Source: a virus. Taken from it: DNA of 64,000 nt. The notes beneath the pieces were generated by a model. It worked only from the letters and a program-made list of their open reading frames with translations, had not been told where the DNA came from and ran no database searches. The position numbers and the translations under genes are program-made. The stretch lies in IMG/VR virus record IMGVR_UViG_3300027754_005989, positions 80,067 through 144,066 of that record. One strand, 5' to 3'. This document shows, one piece after another, positions 22,544 through 31,594 of the stretch (within the stretch, counting starts at the first letter, position 1; each line of letters opens with the position of its first letter).

Positions 22544-25500
22544 ATGGCAGACAATGTAGGTCGTAGCATAGACGCACTAAATTTGACAATAGGTCAATTA
22601 AAAGACTTGTTAAATACGAAGTGTAGCACTCCCACGCCTATGGGTGGAGGCAGTTCTGGAAGTTTAGGAGAATTAGCTCAAGTTCTAGAGAAATTTACCA
22701 AAGATTTTAAAAAGGAAATGGAAGATCAAACCAAACATCTAAAAGATGTCTTGGGCGCAAAATCAAGCGTAGATGGTAAAAGGGCCGCAAATAAGAAAAC
22801 AAAACCAGTTGCTGACAATGCTGACTCTCTCGGATCAGATGATTACTTGGATGATGTTAGTGACAATTACAAATTCATGAATGCACTCGAGTCATCTTTA
22901 CAAAAGAACAAATTAAAGTTTGATAGGCAGTATTTGGCCACAGCGACCCAAAATATACGCACAAGACATACTGAACTCAGCCATTTAGACGAAAAAGCAT
23001 TCTTGGCAAAATTAGAAAGTGAAACCTACTATAAAAAAGCTCTTGCAGATGAAACCTTAGCTCTGAAACAAAATATTAGTGCTGCACGCCAGCTTCGTGA
23101 TCAGTTTAGCGAAATTCAAAGTATGTTGGGTTCCTTTGAGCAAAGTCTTGGACTCAAGACCACAGAGACTTTGTTTGGTGGAATAGTTGAACAAGAAATG
23201 AAGTTCACTCAGGAAATTCGTGCCACAGCATACGAGACAGCAGGTGCTACCAAGGAAGCTCGTGGACTTCAAAGAGCATTCGAGGATATTGGCAAGTCTG
23301 TAGCACAGACTGGTGTCAACAGAACTGAATTCCAAAAATCTTATCAGCAAGCTCTGCGAAGCGGTGTCAAAGACCTTAAGCAGGCAGGCAATCTCACCAC
23401 AGCGCAACTGAATACCGAAAAACAGTTGGGGATGGAAGCAGGTTCTTTGCAAGACACATTCCAAGATTTGGCGATGTCTGGTCGCATGAATTCTGGACAG
23501 ATAGCCGACATGGGTCGTGGCATGAGAGATGTAGCCAAAGCTACAGGCTTAACAGGCGAAGCTCTTAGAGGGGCTATCGACAGCAGTAAAGAGTTAATTC
23601 GTGATTTAAGAAACGCATCACAGTTGACGGCAGCTTCTGCCAAGAATGTCATCGAAATTTCGGCAAATGCCAAAAAACTTGGAGTTGAATCAGAGGTCAA
23701 TAATTTGATGAAAGGTTTGGTTTCATCGAATAATCTTATCCTTGATGCCTCGAACGAAACAAGAACATTGATTCTTCAAGCTGCCAGCAAAGTAGGCAGA
23801 GTTGAAGATGCTATGAATGGCACAATAACAAGATCAAAGGAAGGCATCAAAGACTTGGCCAAGGGTATGGAGAAAATCCTTAAAGATTTTGGAGTCAATG
23901 GTGTTGAAGAAATCGACAATCTTTCAGACACAGCAAAAAGAGATTTAAATCTTAGAATCAAAGCTGTTTATGGTATGGAGCTTGGACAATTTAGATCAAC
24001 TCTTGAAAGTATGAAGGAAAGCGGTAAGGGTCTGGGAGACAGACTGGAAGACATCAATAAAAAACTGCAACAAAATGCAACAACTGAAGAAAAAAAGGTA
24101 TTGATGGAGCAGCAACGCCAGTTGAAAACATCCAAGCAATTAGAGGTTTTGACTGCGTTAGATGAAGCTGCCAAGGGTGCTAAGGACATGGGTCAAGCCC
24201 TGTCTAAATTTGGAGATCGCAAAAAAGACTTTGAAAAAGACATGCAAGCCTTGGGCACTTCTTGGACAAGCGAAACCCAAGTTGCTAGAGATGCGATCAA
24301 GGGATCTTTGGAAAGCGTTAATGAAGGTCTCAAGAAAGCTGGCAAGGAAGAGATCAAGATCAGCAGCGACGAAATTGAAAAAGCCATCAAAGACCCGACT
24401 GCTCTGCGTGAATTGACTGCCAAGATCACAAAGGGTGAACAACAGTTGGCAACAGCGCAAAAAGCACAACTTGATCCTGTCACAGAAACAAATCAGAAGC
24501 TGACTGAGATTAATGACACTTTGAGAAATATGTCTCAAAATGTTATCTCTAAACTGTTCAATAGTTTCTTGGGCAAAATAATCATGATAGGAGGTGTTCT
24601 TTCTGGTATCGGAGCGGCAGTTATAGGTCTTGGAGTGACTGGAAAAAATGCTTATGACACGCTCGGTAAGTTAATAAAGGGTGGGCAAGATTTATACGGA
24701 GGCAAGCAAGAAAGCTTCGTAAGTAATATCAAAAAGTATTTTGGAATAGGTGGCAAGAAGAATGCTACTCCTGAAGGTGGAGCGTCTTCTCCAACGGAGG
24801 CAGCAGCAGCAGCGGCAGCAGCGGCAGCAGCAACAGCGCCTAAGGAAACAGCACCTAAGTCAGCAGAAGCGGTCACCAAGGCTACGACAGAGGGAAAGGG
24901 AGGAAGATATGTAAAAATTCTGGAAGAGTCTCTGAAAGAGCTTAATTCTATTTCAAACACTATGTCGCAATCAAGTCTCTTCCTTCAAAAAATATCAGAA
25001 TGCATTTGCAGACCCAGAAAAGCAGCGGCAGCGGGCACCCCACCCGGTGCTGGAGGAACTAGTGCTGATTCTGCTGCTCGAGTAGCCCTCCAGAGAGAAC
25101 AAAAAACCAATGTCAAAACGGATGCCAAACTCAACGAAAAGCAGTTAAAAGAGCAAAATAAAGAAATTAAAAGAGGAAAAAGAGAAGACATAATTCAGAG
25201 AGCGGAGACAAAGGGAGCCAAAGCTGCTGCTAAAGAAAGCAAGGGAGGAAAAGTAGATTGTCCTCCAACAGCAGAAGCAGGTTGTTTAGAACCCAGCGTG
25301 ATGGAAAATATGGGAGCAGAGATGAAAAAGGCCGCTCCTGCTATTCTCATGTTTGCTGCTGGAGCACTTTTGTTGGGTATTGCGCTGATGTGGCTTGCCA
25401 ACAAGTTGCTTGCGGCCTTGAATCTTGATGCTGCAAAAATTGCAGAGACTGCCGAGTCGTTAATTGTGATTGTCGGAGTAACGGCAGCTATCGCCGCTGC

Positions 25501-28500
25501 TGCTTATGCAGCGGGCAAAGTCTTGATGTCTGAAGAGATGCAAGATTTTGTTAAATCTTACAAAGAAGACAAAGCAAAAATCATAGAGGCAGCTAAGGTT
25601 TTGATGATAATGGGTCCTGCCCTACTTTTGTTGGGTGCTGGATTGGTAGCTTTTGCAGGCTACTTGATTAAGACTCTTGGCATCGACATGAGTATGGGCA
25701 TCGAAATTGCCGGGGGAGTAGTGGTCATAGCCGGTGTAACTGCCGGAATTGCAATTGCAGTAAAAGAATTCGTAGAAGCTTATGAAGAATTGTCCGCAAA
25801 TGCCACATGGCAAAAAATACTTAACAATAAAAAGAAAATAGCAATGGAAATTGCTAAAGGAGCTTTAGCCCTTATAGTGCTTGGCGCAGTAATTTTGACA
25901 GTAGCAATAGCAGTAGTCAAATTTGCAGATTTACTCATGGGAGCATTCGGAATAAGCCCGCAAAAGGCTGCTGAAGTGGCAACAGGCGTGGCTGCACTTC
26001 TACTTGCAACTGGCGTAATCGCCTTAGGTGTTTATGCCGGATATCGTGGTCTGCAATTATTGTCAACTTTAGGAGCGGAAATATACGCAAGTTTTGGTGC
26101 TAGTTTAGCTGCTGTTGGATTAGGCGCATATGCCTTGCTAATTTTGGGGCCGATTATTTTAGGTGTAGCAGTTGCAGTCACTAAATTTTGCCAGCTTCTT
26201 TTGGGAGCATTTGGGCTTGATGCAGCTACAGCCACCAAAGTTGCTTATGATGTTGGCGCTCTTCTTTTGGCTACTGGCATAATAGCTGCTGGAATACTTG
26301 CTGCTACATATGGACTAAAATATCTTTCGACTTTGTACAAAGAATTGAGCGACATTATCAAGAAAATGTTAAAGGGAGCCTTTGTGCTCTTTGCTTTGGG
26401 AGCGCCAGTCTTGTTGTTGGCTGCTGCTGTAATTGGAATTACAAAATTATTCTTAGCACTTACTGGGCTCGATTCAGCTAAAACTGCTAAAGCAGCAGAA
26501 GATTTGGCAACTCTTTTGGTTTCTGCTGGTATGATTGCATTAGCTGTTATAGGCGCATCTTATGGCATTTCATATTTGGGTGCAAATGCAGGCGCATTAA
26601 TGGCTTTGATTTGGCCAATGTTTGTAGGCGCAGGAGTATTGATTTTATTGTCGCTTGCGGTCGGAGTTCTGGCGGCAGCAATTAACTATATGGCTTCTGC
26701 AATTATCAAAGGTACAAATCCTAAGAAGGCAGCAGAAACATCAGAAGCGCTTGGTAGTCTGTTGACATCCTCTGGCAAAATCGCTCTGGCTATAATTGGA
26801 GCTTCTGCTTCTTCTGCATTACTTGCCGGGATGCTTCTTTATGTGCCTTATTTAATAGTTGCTATGTTTGTGGCTGCTGTAGTTCTCGCCCTTTTGTCAG
26901 TTGCATTAACTGCTTTCGTCAGATCAGTAATTGGAATTGCAGACCAGATGATGCTGCTTGGCAGTCCTAAAGCTTTAAGCAAGAAAGCAGAAACTGTTGC
27001 AGGAATTCTGAAAGCAGCGGGTGATGTTGCGCAAAATATCATGGATGCCAAAGACAAAGTTAAAGCTCTATACGAGTCCGTTTCATATTGGGATTATTTT
27101 TTTGGCATTAGGCGACCTTTGATTAAAGGCACAAAAGTTCTTGAAGAAATCAAATGGCCACTAGTTCTTTTTGCAATCGAAATGATGAACTTCCATTGGC
27201 TTTTGACTCGTTTTGTGAGTGCGCCCAAAGCCATAGCTGCTGGCAAACAAGTTGCCGCTATTTTAGGAGCTATGGGCGATGTAGCGCAAAATATGGTAAA
27301 GACTAAAGATGCTGTTGCTGCTCTTGCGCCTTCTTATTTAGGTTCCTGTTGGCCTAAAATGCTTACTTTTGCGCCAACTATGGAAGATGGTGTCAAGGCT
27401 CTTGAAACTATCAAACAACCTCTGATTGATTTTGTCATTTCGATGATAGATTTCCACACGAATCTACTCAGTCAAACTGGGAGTAGCGCACCCAAGATAA
27501 TAGCAGCAGGAAGACAGGTTGCCCAAATATTCAAAGCAACTGGTGAAATAGCTGAAGGCATAATGAAAACCAAAGATGCTGTTGCTGCTCTTGCGCCTTC
27601 TAAATTAGGTGCCCATTGGCCTGCATGTCTTACTTTGACACCAACTTTGGCAGATGGAACAGAAGCTCTAAAAACTATGGAAGAACCTCTGATTGATTTT
27701 ATCAAAGAAGTCAAGGTATTTGCAGACAAGCTTGAGGGTGTGGTAAATCCAGCAGAAGTGAAGAAATATAGTGGCATCATTAGAAATGCCACAAGCCTTA
27801 TTTCTCAAGTTGTCAGAATGCTTGATATCTTGTCTAAGAAGTTGGTCCCCTTGACTACCGGTGGGTGGTTTTCAGAATCTCCTATTAAACAAATAGGAAA
27901 TGCTACCGTAGAAATATCAGCTTGGTTTGGAACCATAGCCGTGCTTTTGAAAACTGGAATCATCGAGCCAATCAAAGAAAATTTCCCAGCCGAGGAGGAG
28001 CTCAAGATAGTGACGGGAAAACTTAACAACATGGTTAAAGTTTTGGACGCTCTGCCTCCGGTTTTGGACAAATTAGGCAGTCTTGTGGGTCAATATGCTG
28101 TTGGTGGATGGTTTACTGTCTCTCCCATAGCAGCCATAGGCAAATTTACTGATATTTTCGCTAAATGGTTTACATCCATAGCAATGATGTTGAGAACGGG
28201 AATTGTCAATCCAGTTATGGATTACTTCCCCGGAGAAGATGAAATTGAAGATGCGGCTCTTAGATTGGACGGGATGGTCACTATTTTAAATAAAATACCT
28301 CCTGTTCTTGATACTTTGGGTGATTTGCTGAACACCTATACAGCCGGAAACTGGTTTGAACTTTCGCCCATCGGATCTTTGATGGTTCTTGGAATCAGAT
28401 TTGGAGGTTGGTTCAACGGTGTTGGAATGATGTTAAGGGATGGCGTAATTAATCCTGTCCTCAAATACTTCCCCGCTGAAGACGAAGTCACAGAGATAGT

Positions 28501-29230
28501 CAGCAGACTTGAAGGAATGGTGGTTGTTCTCAACAAGCTGGGTGTTGTTCTGGGCGAGTTAGGATTTGTTATGAGTGCTCTGAGTTCCATATCCATGCCC
28601 TTTGGATTCATGAATCTCTTCCCGATGGCAAGTCTTGGAGGCATGTTGACGGGTCTTGCTGGCGCTACCTCAGGAATAGGTTCCTTGTTCTCGGGAGGCG
28701 GGAAAACAAGTGTTGGAACTCCCAGCGATAATGCAATAGATAAAAGAGTTGAACAACAAAGTGCAGAAGCTGCCCAAATGCAAGCTGGACTGCTGGCAAA
28801 ATTGGTAGATCAAGCGATTTATGGCGATGGTATCAATGTTCAGAGCGCCGGAAATGCTGCGGTCACTAGTAAAACAACAGCATCAACGATTGGCGCAAAC
28901 ATGGCAGATATACAGTCGAAGGTTGCAGCGCAAAAAGCAGGCAATCAACTTCCTTCCAGCAAGGTTTCAAGCGATGAGTTGGCAGACATTGCTACAGAAA
29001 GCGAGACCCAAACAGAATTGCAGAAGAAGCTTGTTGGTTTGTTTGAGGATATGCTTAAGGCGCTTAAGCCTGCTGATCAAGCGATTGTTGGTCAAGCAGG
29101 AGCAGGTCCCGCCGACACTTCTGGCGAAAAAGTAGGTGGAAAACCGCCAAATTACTTTCGATCCAGCCAAGGCATGGTAAACAGCGGCCCCGGCAAGCAA
29201 ACGCTGAACATGGGTCCACAAAAAGCGTAA
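22544..29230 (+). CDS. Tail tape measure protein
   Basis: A 2228-residue protein, by far the largest here, sitting directly upstream of the baseplate genes. Residues ~25-720 are helical and coiled-coil-like with few prolines. A hydrophobic segment is at about 660-685 and a poly-Ala run at about 752-765. Residues ~920-1690 hold at least nine repeats of about 85 residues, each a hydrophobic helix pair plus an Ala-rich amphipathic helix. Residues ~1770-2010 hold three to four repeats of about 83 residues with GGWF-x-x-SPI. The C-terminus is Gly/Ser/Gln-rich. The tape measure sets tail length and later helps DNA cross the host membrane. At about 1.5 angstrom per residue it predicts a tail near 330 nm. 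Confidence 0.93.
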   Translation: MADNVGRSIDALNLTIGQLKDLLNTKCSTPTPMGGGSSGSLGELAQVLEKFTKDFKKEMEDQTKHLKDVLGAKSSVDGKRAANKKTKPVADNADSLGSDDYLDDVSDNYKFMNALESSLQKNKLKFDRQYLATATQNIRTRHTELSHLDEKAFLAKLESETYYKKALADETLALKQNISAARQLRDQFSEIQSMLGSFEQSLGLKTTETLFGGIVEQEMKFTQEIRATAYETAGATKEARGLQRAFEDIGKSVAQTGVNRTEFQKSYQQALRSGVKDLKQAGNLTTAQLNTEKQLGMEAGSLQDTFQDLAMSGRMNSGQIADMGRGMRDVAKATGLTGEALRGAIDSSKELIRDLRNASQLTAASAKNVIEISANAKKLGVESEVNNLMKGLVSSNNLILDASNETRTLILQAASKVGRVEDAMNGTITRSKEGIKDLAKGMEKILKDFGVNGVEEIDNLSDTAKRDLNLRIKAVYGMELGQFRSTLESMKESGKGLGDRLEDINKKLQQNATTEEKKVLMEQQRQLKTSKQLEVLTALDEAAKGAKDMGQALSKFGDRKKDFEKDMQALGTSWTSETQVARDAIKGSLESVNEGLKKAGKEEIKISSDEIEKAIKDPTALRELTAKITKGEQQLATAQKAQLDPVTETNQKLTEINDTLRNMSQNVISKLFNSFLGKIIMIGGVLSGIGAAVIGLGVTGKNAYDTLGKLIKGGQDLYGGKQESFVSNIKKYFGIGGKKNATPEGGASSPTEAAAAAAAAAAATAPKETAPKSAEAVTKATTEGKGGRYVKILEESLKELNSISNTMSQSSLFLQKISECICRPRKAAAAGTPPGAGGTSADSAARVALQREQKTNVKTDAKLNEKQLKEQNKEIKRGKREDIIQRAETKGAKAAAKESKGGKVDCPPTAEAGCLEPSVMENMGAEMKKAAPAILMFAAGALLLGIALMWLANKLLAALNLDAAKIAETAESLIVIVGVTAAIAAAAYAAGKVLMSEEMQDFVKSYKEDKAKIIEAAKVLMIMGPALLLLGAGLVAFAGYLIKTLGIDMSMGIEIAGGVVVIAGVTAGIAIAVKEFVEAYEELSANATWQKILNNKKKIAMEIAKGALALIVLGAVILTVAIAVVKFADLLMGAFGISPQKAAEVATGVAALLLATGVIALGVYAGYRGLQLLSTLGAEIYASFGASLAAVGLGAYALLILGPIILGVAVAVTKFCQLLLGAFGLDAATATKVAYDVGALLLATGIIAAGILAATYGLKYLSTLYKELSDIIKKMLKGAFVLFALGAPVLLLAAAVIGITKLFLALTGLDSAKTAKAAEDLATLLVSAGMIALAVIGASYGISYLGANAGALMALIWPMFVGAGVLILLSLAVGVLAAAINYMASAIIKGTNPKKAAETSEALGSLLTSSGKIALAIIGASASSALLAGMLLYVPYLIVAMFVAAVVLALLSVALTAFVRSVIGIADQMMLLGSPKALSKKAETVAGILKAAGDVAQNIMDAKDKVKALYESVSYWDYFFGIRRPLIKGTKVLEEIKWPLVLFAIEMMNFHWLLTRFVSAPKAIAAGKQVAAILGAMGDVAQNMVKTKDAVAALAPSYLGSCWPKMLTFAPTMEDGVKALETIKQPLIDFVISMIDFHTNLLSQTGSSAPKIIAAGRQVAQIFKATGEIAEGIMKTKDAVAALAPSKLGAHWPACLTLTPTLADGTEALKTMEEPLIDFIKEVKVFADKLEGVVNPAEVKKYSGIIRNATSLISQVVRMLDILSKKLVPLTTGGWFSESPIKQIGNATVEISAWFGTIAVLLKTGIIEPIKENFPAEEELKIVTGKLNNMVKVLDALPPVLDKLGSLVGQYAVGGWFTVSPIAAIGKFTDIFAKWFTSIAMMLRTGIVNPVMDYFPGEDEIEDAALRLDGMVTILNKIPPVLDTLGDLLNTYTAGNWFELSPIGSLMVLGIRFGGWFNGVGMMLRDGVINPVLKYFPAEDEVTEIVSRLEGMVVVLNKLGVVLGELGFVMSALSSISMPFGFMNLFPMASLGGMLTGLAGATSGIGSLFSGGGKTSVGTPSDNAIDKRVEQQSAEAAQMQAGLLAKLVDQAIYGDGINVQSAGNAAVTSKTTASTIGANMADIQSKVAAQKAGNQLPSSKVSSDELADIATESETQTELQKKLVGLFEDMLKALKPADQAIVGQAGAGPADTSGEKVGGKPPNYFRSSQGMVNSGPGKQTLNMGPQKA
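25301..27600 (+). repeat. Tandem ~85-residue hydrophobic repeats inside the tape measure gene
   Basis: At least nine diverged units with a period near 260 bases. Each encodes a helix such as ALLLLGAGLVAFAGYL, a short linker with a conserved Leu-Asp/Gly, and a second Ala-rich helix such as GVAALLLATGVIALGVYAG. The last units are most alike: a 30-base block encoding KDAVAALAPS recurs almost unchanged near 27307 and 27573. The latest duplication is therefore recent. Confidence 0.8.
27850..28540 (+). repeat. Tandem ~83-residue GGWF repeats inside the tape measure gene
   Basis: Three clear copies begin near 27853, 28096 and 28345. Each encodes (T/V)(T/G)GGWF-x-x-SPI or AGNWFELSPI, then WF, M(M)LRTGIVNPV and a P-x-E-(D/E)E segment. 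A period of about 83 residues is close to that of the upstream repeats. Confidence 0.75.
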
Positions 29231-29242
29231 TGGGGTGATTGA

Positions 29243-29779
29243 ATGAAGGCGACACTAGAGTCAGGAGCACTTAGAGACATAGACAAATGCTATGTCTATA
29301 TACAAAATTACGGAAAAATTGTCATGACAATTTTGCCCGACATTGGCGATCAAAAGAACGCCAACTATACAGATGAAAACTCCATTGGTCGTTCGATGCC
29401 ATTTAAGACATATCAAAACTCGGACAATAGGACTATCAGTTGGACTTGTCACTTCGTAGTATGCAAGCAAACTGATATTCCATTGTTTTTACAGTACATA
29501 AAAGCCTTCCAGTCTGCTGTCTATCCATCGACAGACGATAACTGGAGCCCTGCACCTTGGAGTCCACCTCCTATCTGCAAGATCAAATGCGGTGATTTAC
29601 TGGGCTCTGAAGAGGTCTGTGTGATTATGAAGAGTTACAGCCTAAAATGGGACACGGGTGTGGTATGGGATGAAGAAACTTATTTGCCCTATAAATTCGA
29701 TGTCGATCTTAGCTTTGATGTTGTATACAACCAAAGCAATTTGCCGGGATCAGAAAGAATCTTAATGGTAGGTTATTAA
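29243..29779 (+). CDS. Tail tube/baseplate junction protein (putative)
   Basis: A 178-residue beta-rich protein located between the tape measure and the gp53-like gene. The SYSLKWDTGVVWDEETYLPY and FDVDLSFDVVYN segments, with the preceding CKIKCGDLL, resemble the central domain of tail-tip and tube-initiator proteins of contractile systems (T4 gp48/gp54 or Afp7-like). There the LysM part would be supplied by the separate next gene. The inference is mainly from position and fold feel. GGGGTG precedes the ATG, 12 bases after the tape measure stop. Confidence 0.6.
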   Translation: MKATLESGALRDIDKCYVYIQNYGKIVMTILPDIGDQKNANYTDENSIGRSMPFKTYQNSDNRTISWTCHFVVCKQTDIPLFLQYIKAFQSAVYPSTDDNWSPAPWSPPPICKIKCGDLLGSEEVCVIMKSYSLKWDTGVVWDEETYLPYKFDVDLSFDVVYNQSNLPGSERILMVGY

Positions 29780-29782
29780 AAT

Positions 29783-30109
29783 ATGGCCAATTATGTAGAA
29801 AAAACCAAGATCACCGCTAAAAAATTTGTTCCAGTCAGTAGTCGATATGCTGAGTCTGAAGTCATTTATTACACCGAAAACAAATTACTTACCTTTAAAA
29901 CATATAAAAAAAAGGAAATTGCACTCACACAAAATGATAAATACTTTGTTGTTACTCCGGGTACTGAATTCAGGCCGGATTTGGTTTCAAAATCAGCATA
30001 TGGCTCTGTAGATTTCTGGTGGAAAATTATGGAGGCAAACAACATCAAGGACATTTACGATTTTAGGGCTGGATTAAACATACGATTACCGGACAAGGTT
30101 TTAGGATAA
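29783..30109 (+). CDS. Baseplate wedge gp53-like protein (LysM-like)
   Basis: A 108-residue protein with the pattern of phage gp53-type baseplate proteins: SSRYAESEVIYY, TPGTEFRPDLVSKSAYG, then VDFWWKIMEANNIKDIYDF and NIRLPDKV. The RPDLVS-x-x-YG-x-x-x-(F/Y)WW part and the closing IR-P are family hallmarks. In T4, gp53 helps join wedges around the hub. It is packed 3 bases from the upstream gene and 1 base from the hub gene, in an operon with all the baseplate genes. Confidence 0.85.
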   Translation: MANYVEKTKITAKKFVPVSSRYAESEVIYYTENKLLTFKTYKKKEIALTQNDKYFVVTPGTEFRPDLVSKSAYGSVDFWWKIMEANNIKDIYDFRAGLNIRLPDKVLG

Positions 30110-30110
30110 A

Positions 30111-31586
30111 ATGGCGTGTACATTACCAATAGAAGCATCGAACTATAGTTGCGATGGCAAGCCCAAAACTCCTCCTGAAGGGGCTGTTTATACTCCTTAT
30201 GTTAGATTGGAGTTTGGCGATGGCAATGTGCTTACTGGTGGTAACAATTCATCTCCAGCTACAAATTTAGCAGCTATTACAAGTTTTGAATATGGATTTG
30301 GCTCTGGTACTCAAGGGTGGGGAGTAAACATTGAAGCCATCGACAATGGCGGTGCCATGTATCGTAAAATTCTTCGTTCTATCAACAAAACCATTGTTAA
30401 AATTCCAGATGAAGTTGCAAATGTTGAAATTGATTTTGGTTGGATCATAAAAAATTGTGATGGTTCTGTTACCACGGATTTTGCAAGCAGAATTCATAGT
30501 CTTTACGGCATTTTCTTTAAATGCGATATGACATTTGAAAGTGGAAATGTCAAAATGAAAATTGAAATTAGGGCTCCAAGCGTAAAAAGCGCTGATACAA
30601 GACATGCAGAGGCTTTTGGTACAGAAGATGGAAAAGTTTACTTGAGAGACGCTCTCATTGAACTTTTTACAGAAAGACATCCTAGATTTCAAGAAGTGAA
30701 ATTTATAGACCAATATGGTTTTCGAGATTTTGAATTTTTAAATTTTGGCGTGGACGGTCCTCCAAATGTTTGGCCATGTGATCAAGAGGATTCATTTGCA
30801 ATTGCGAGAAAGTGGTTAAATGGAATTGTTACTCAAGACAATAGAGGCATCGTCATAGGCTATGAGTCGGATTCTGTCTCTGTAATTATTCAAGAAGACC
30901 CTGAAGATGGATGTTGTCCAAAGTCCAGATATCTAGGAACTTATGTAGTAAACGGTGGCAATTGCAGTCCGGTAATTAGTTTTAATCCCACAATTGCTTG
31001 GGACAAAGGCTATATTCCGGGTGGTGGTGGCGCTACAGGTGGAGCCTCAACGGGTGATTTTGGCGAGTTTGCAGAACCAGAAGTTAATATCGAAAAAGCA
31101 GGCACACAAACTTCAATTGCAACCGAGCAAAATCAATGGAATTTCAGAAATCCAGAAGATCAACCCGATGAAGCAAACAATGCACTTTCTGCACACGAAC
31201 ATGCAGAGGCTAAAACAATTAATGGACCAGTAAAAGGTTGGGAAGCTGATTTGAAAATAATTGGCGATCCTACATTTATTGACCTGCCGGAAATGATGGG
31301 AGCTACTCTGGGAATTGTTTTCATCAATCCTTTCTATATTGATGAGTGTGTTTGGATTCAGAGACCTGTGGTCAACTCGATGTTGAGCAACAAAAACTAT
31401 ATGGTTGTAGGAGTCACACATCAGATCAGCGCAGGTTCTTTCACAACCAATTTAAAACTCAGACTTACAATCCCCAATGTCGATCTCGACTTCGACGCAC
31501 CTTTGGGCGAGTGTGGTACGGAGACGATGGACGGTGAAGGTGGCTTGGGCGAATCTACAACTGGCGACGCTAACGGTAATGAATAA
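30111..31586 (+). CDS. Baseplate hub protein (gp27/gpD-like)
   Basis: A 491-residue protein between the gp53-like and spike genes, where phages place the hub. The C-terminal domain has KIIGDPTFIDLPEMMG and YMVVGVTHQISAGSFTTNL, a pattern of hub proteins (GDP then a G-x-Y-x-V-x-x-V-x-H-x-I-(S/D)-x-G-x-(F/Y)-x-T strand). The N-terminal half is beta-rich. Residues ~300-360 are Gly/Asn/Gln-rich, likely flexible. The hub is a trimer that carries the central spike and closes the tail tube. AGGATAAA precedes the ATG. Confidence 0.75.
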   Translation: MACTLPIEASNYSCDGKPKTPPEGAVYTPYVRLEFGDGNVLTGGNNSSPATNLAAITSFEYGFGSGTQGWGVNIEAIDNGGAMYRKILRSINKTIVKIPDEVANVEIDFGWIIKNCDGSVTTDFASRIHSLYGIFFKCDMTFESGNVKMKIEIRAPSVKSADTRHAEAFGTEDGKVYLRDALIELFTERHPRFQEVKFIDQYGFRDFEFLNFGVDGPPNVWPCDQEDSFAIARKWLNGIVTQDNRGIVIGYESDSVSVIIQEDPEDGCCPKSRYLGTYVVNGGNCSPVISFNPTIAWDKGYIPGGGGATGGASTGDFGEFAEPEVNIEKAGTQTSIATEQNQWNFRNPEDQPDEANNALSAHEHAEAKTINGPVKGWEADLKIIGDPTFIDLPEMMGATLGIVFINPFYIDECVWIQRPVVNSMLSNKNYMVVGVTHQISAGSFTTNLKLRLTIPNVDLDFDAPLGECGTETMDGEGGLGESTTGDANGNE

Positions 31587-31594
31587 GGAAAAAT

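Noticed and set aside
24780-24840. Poly-Ala codon run in the tape measure gene as a frameshift site or triplet repeat of interest
   Set aside because: Mixed GCA/GCG codons keep a single frame and encode a low-complexity linker, with no slippery sequence or second frame in use.
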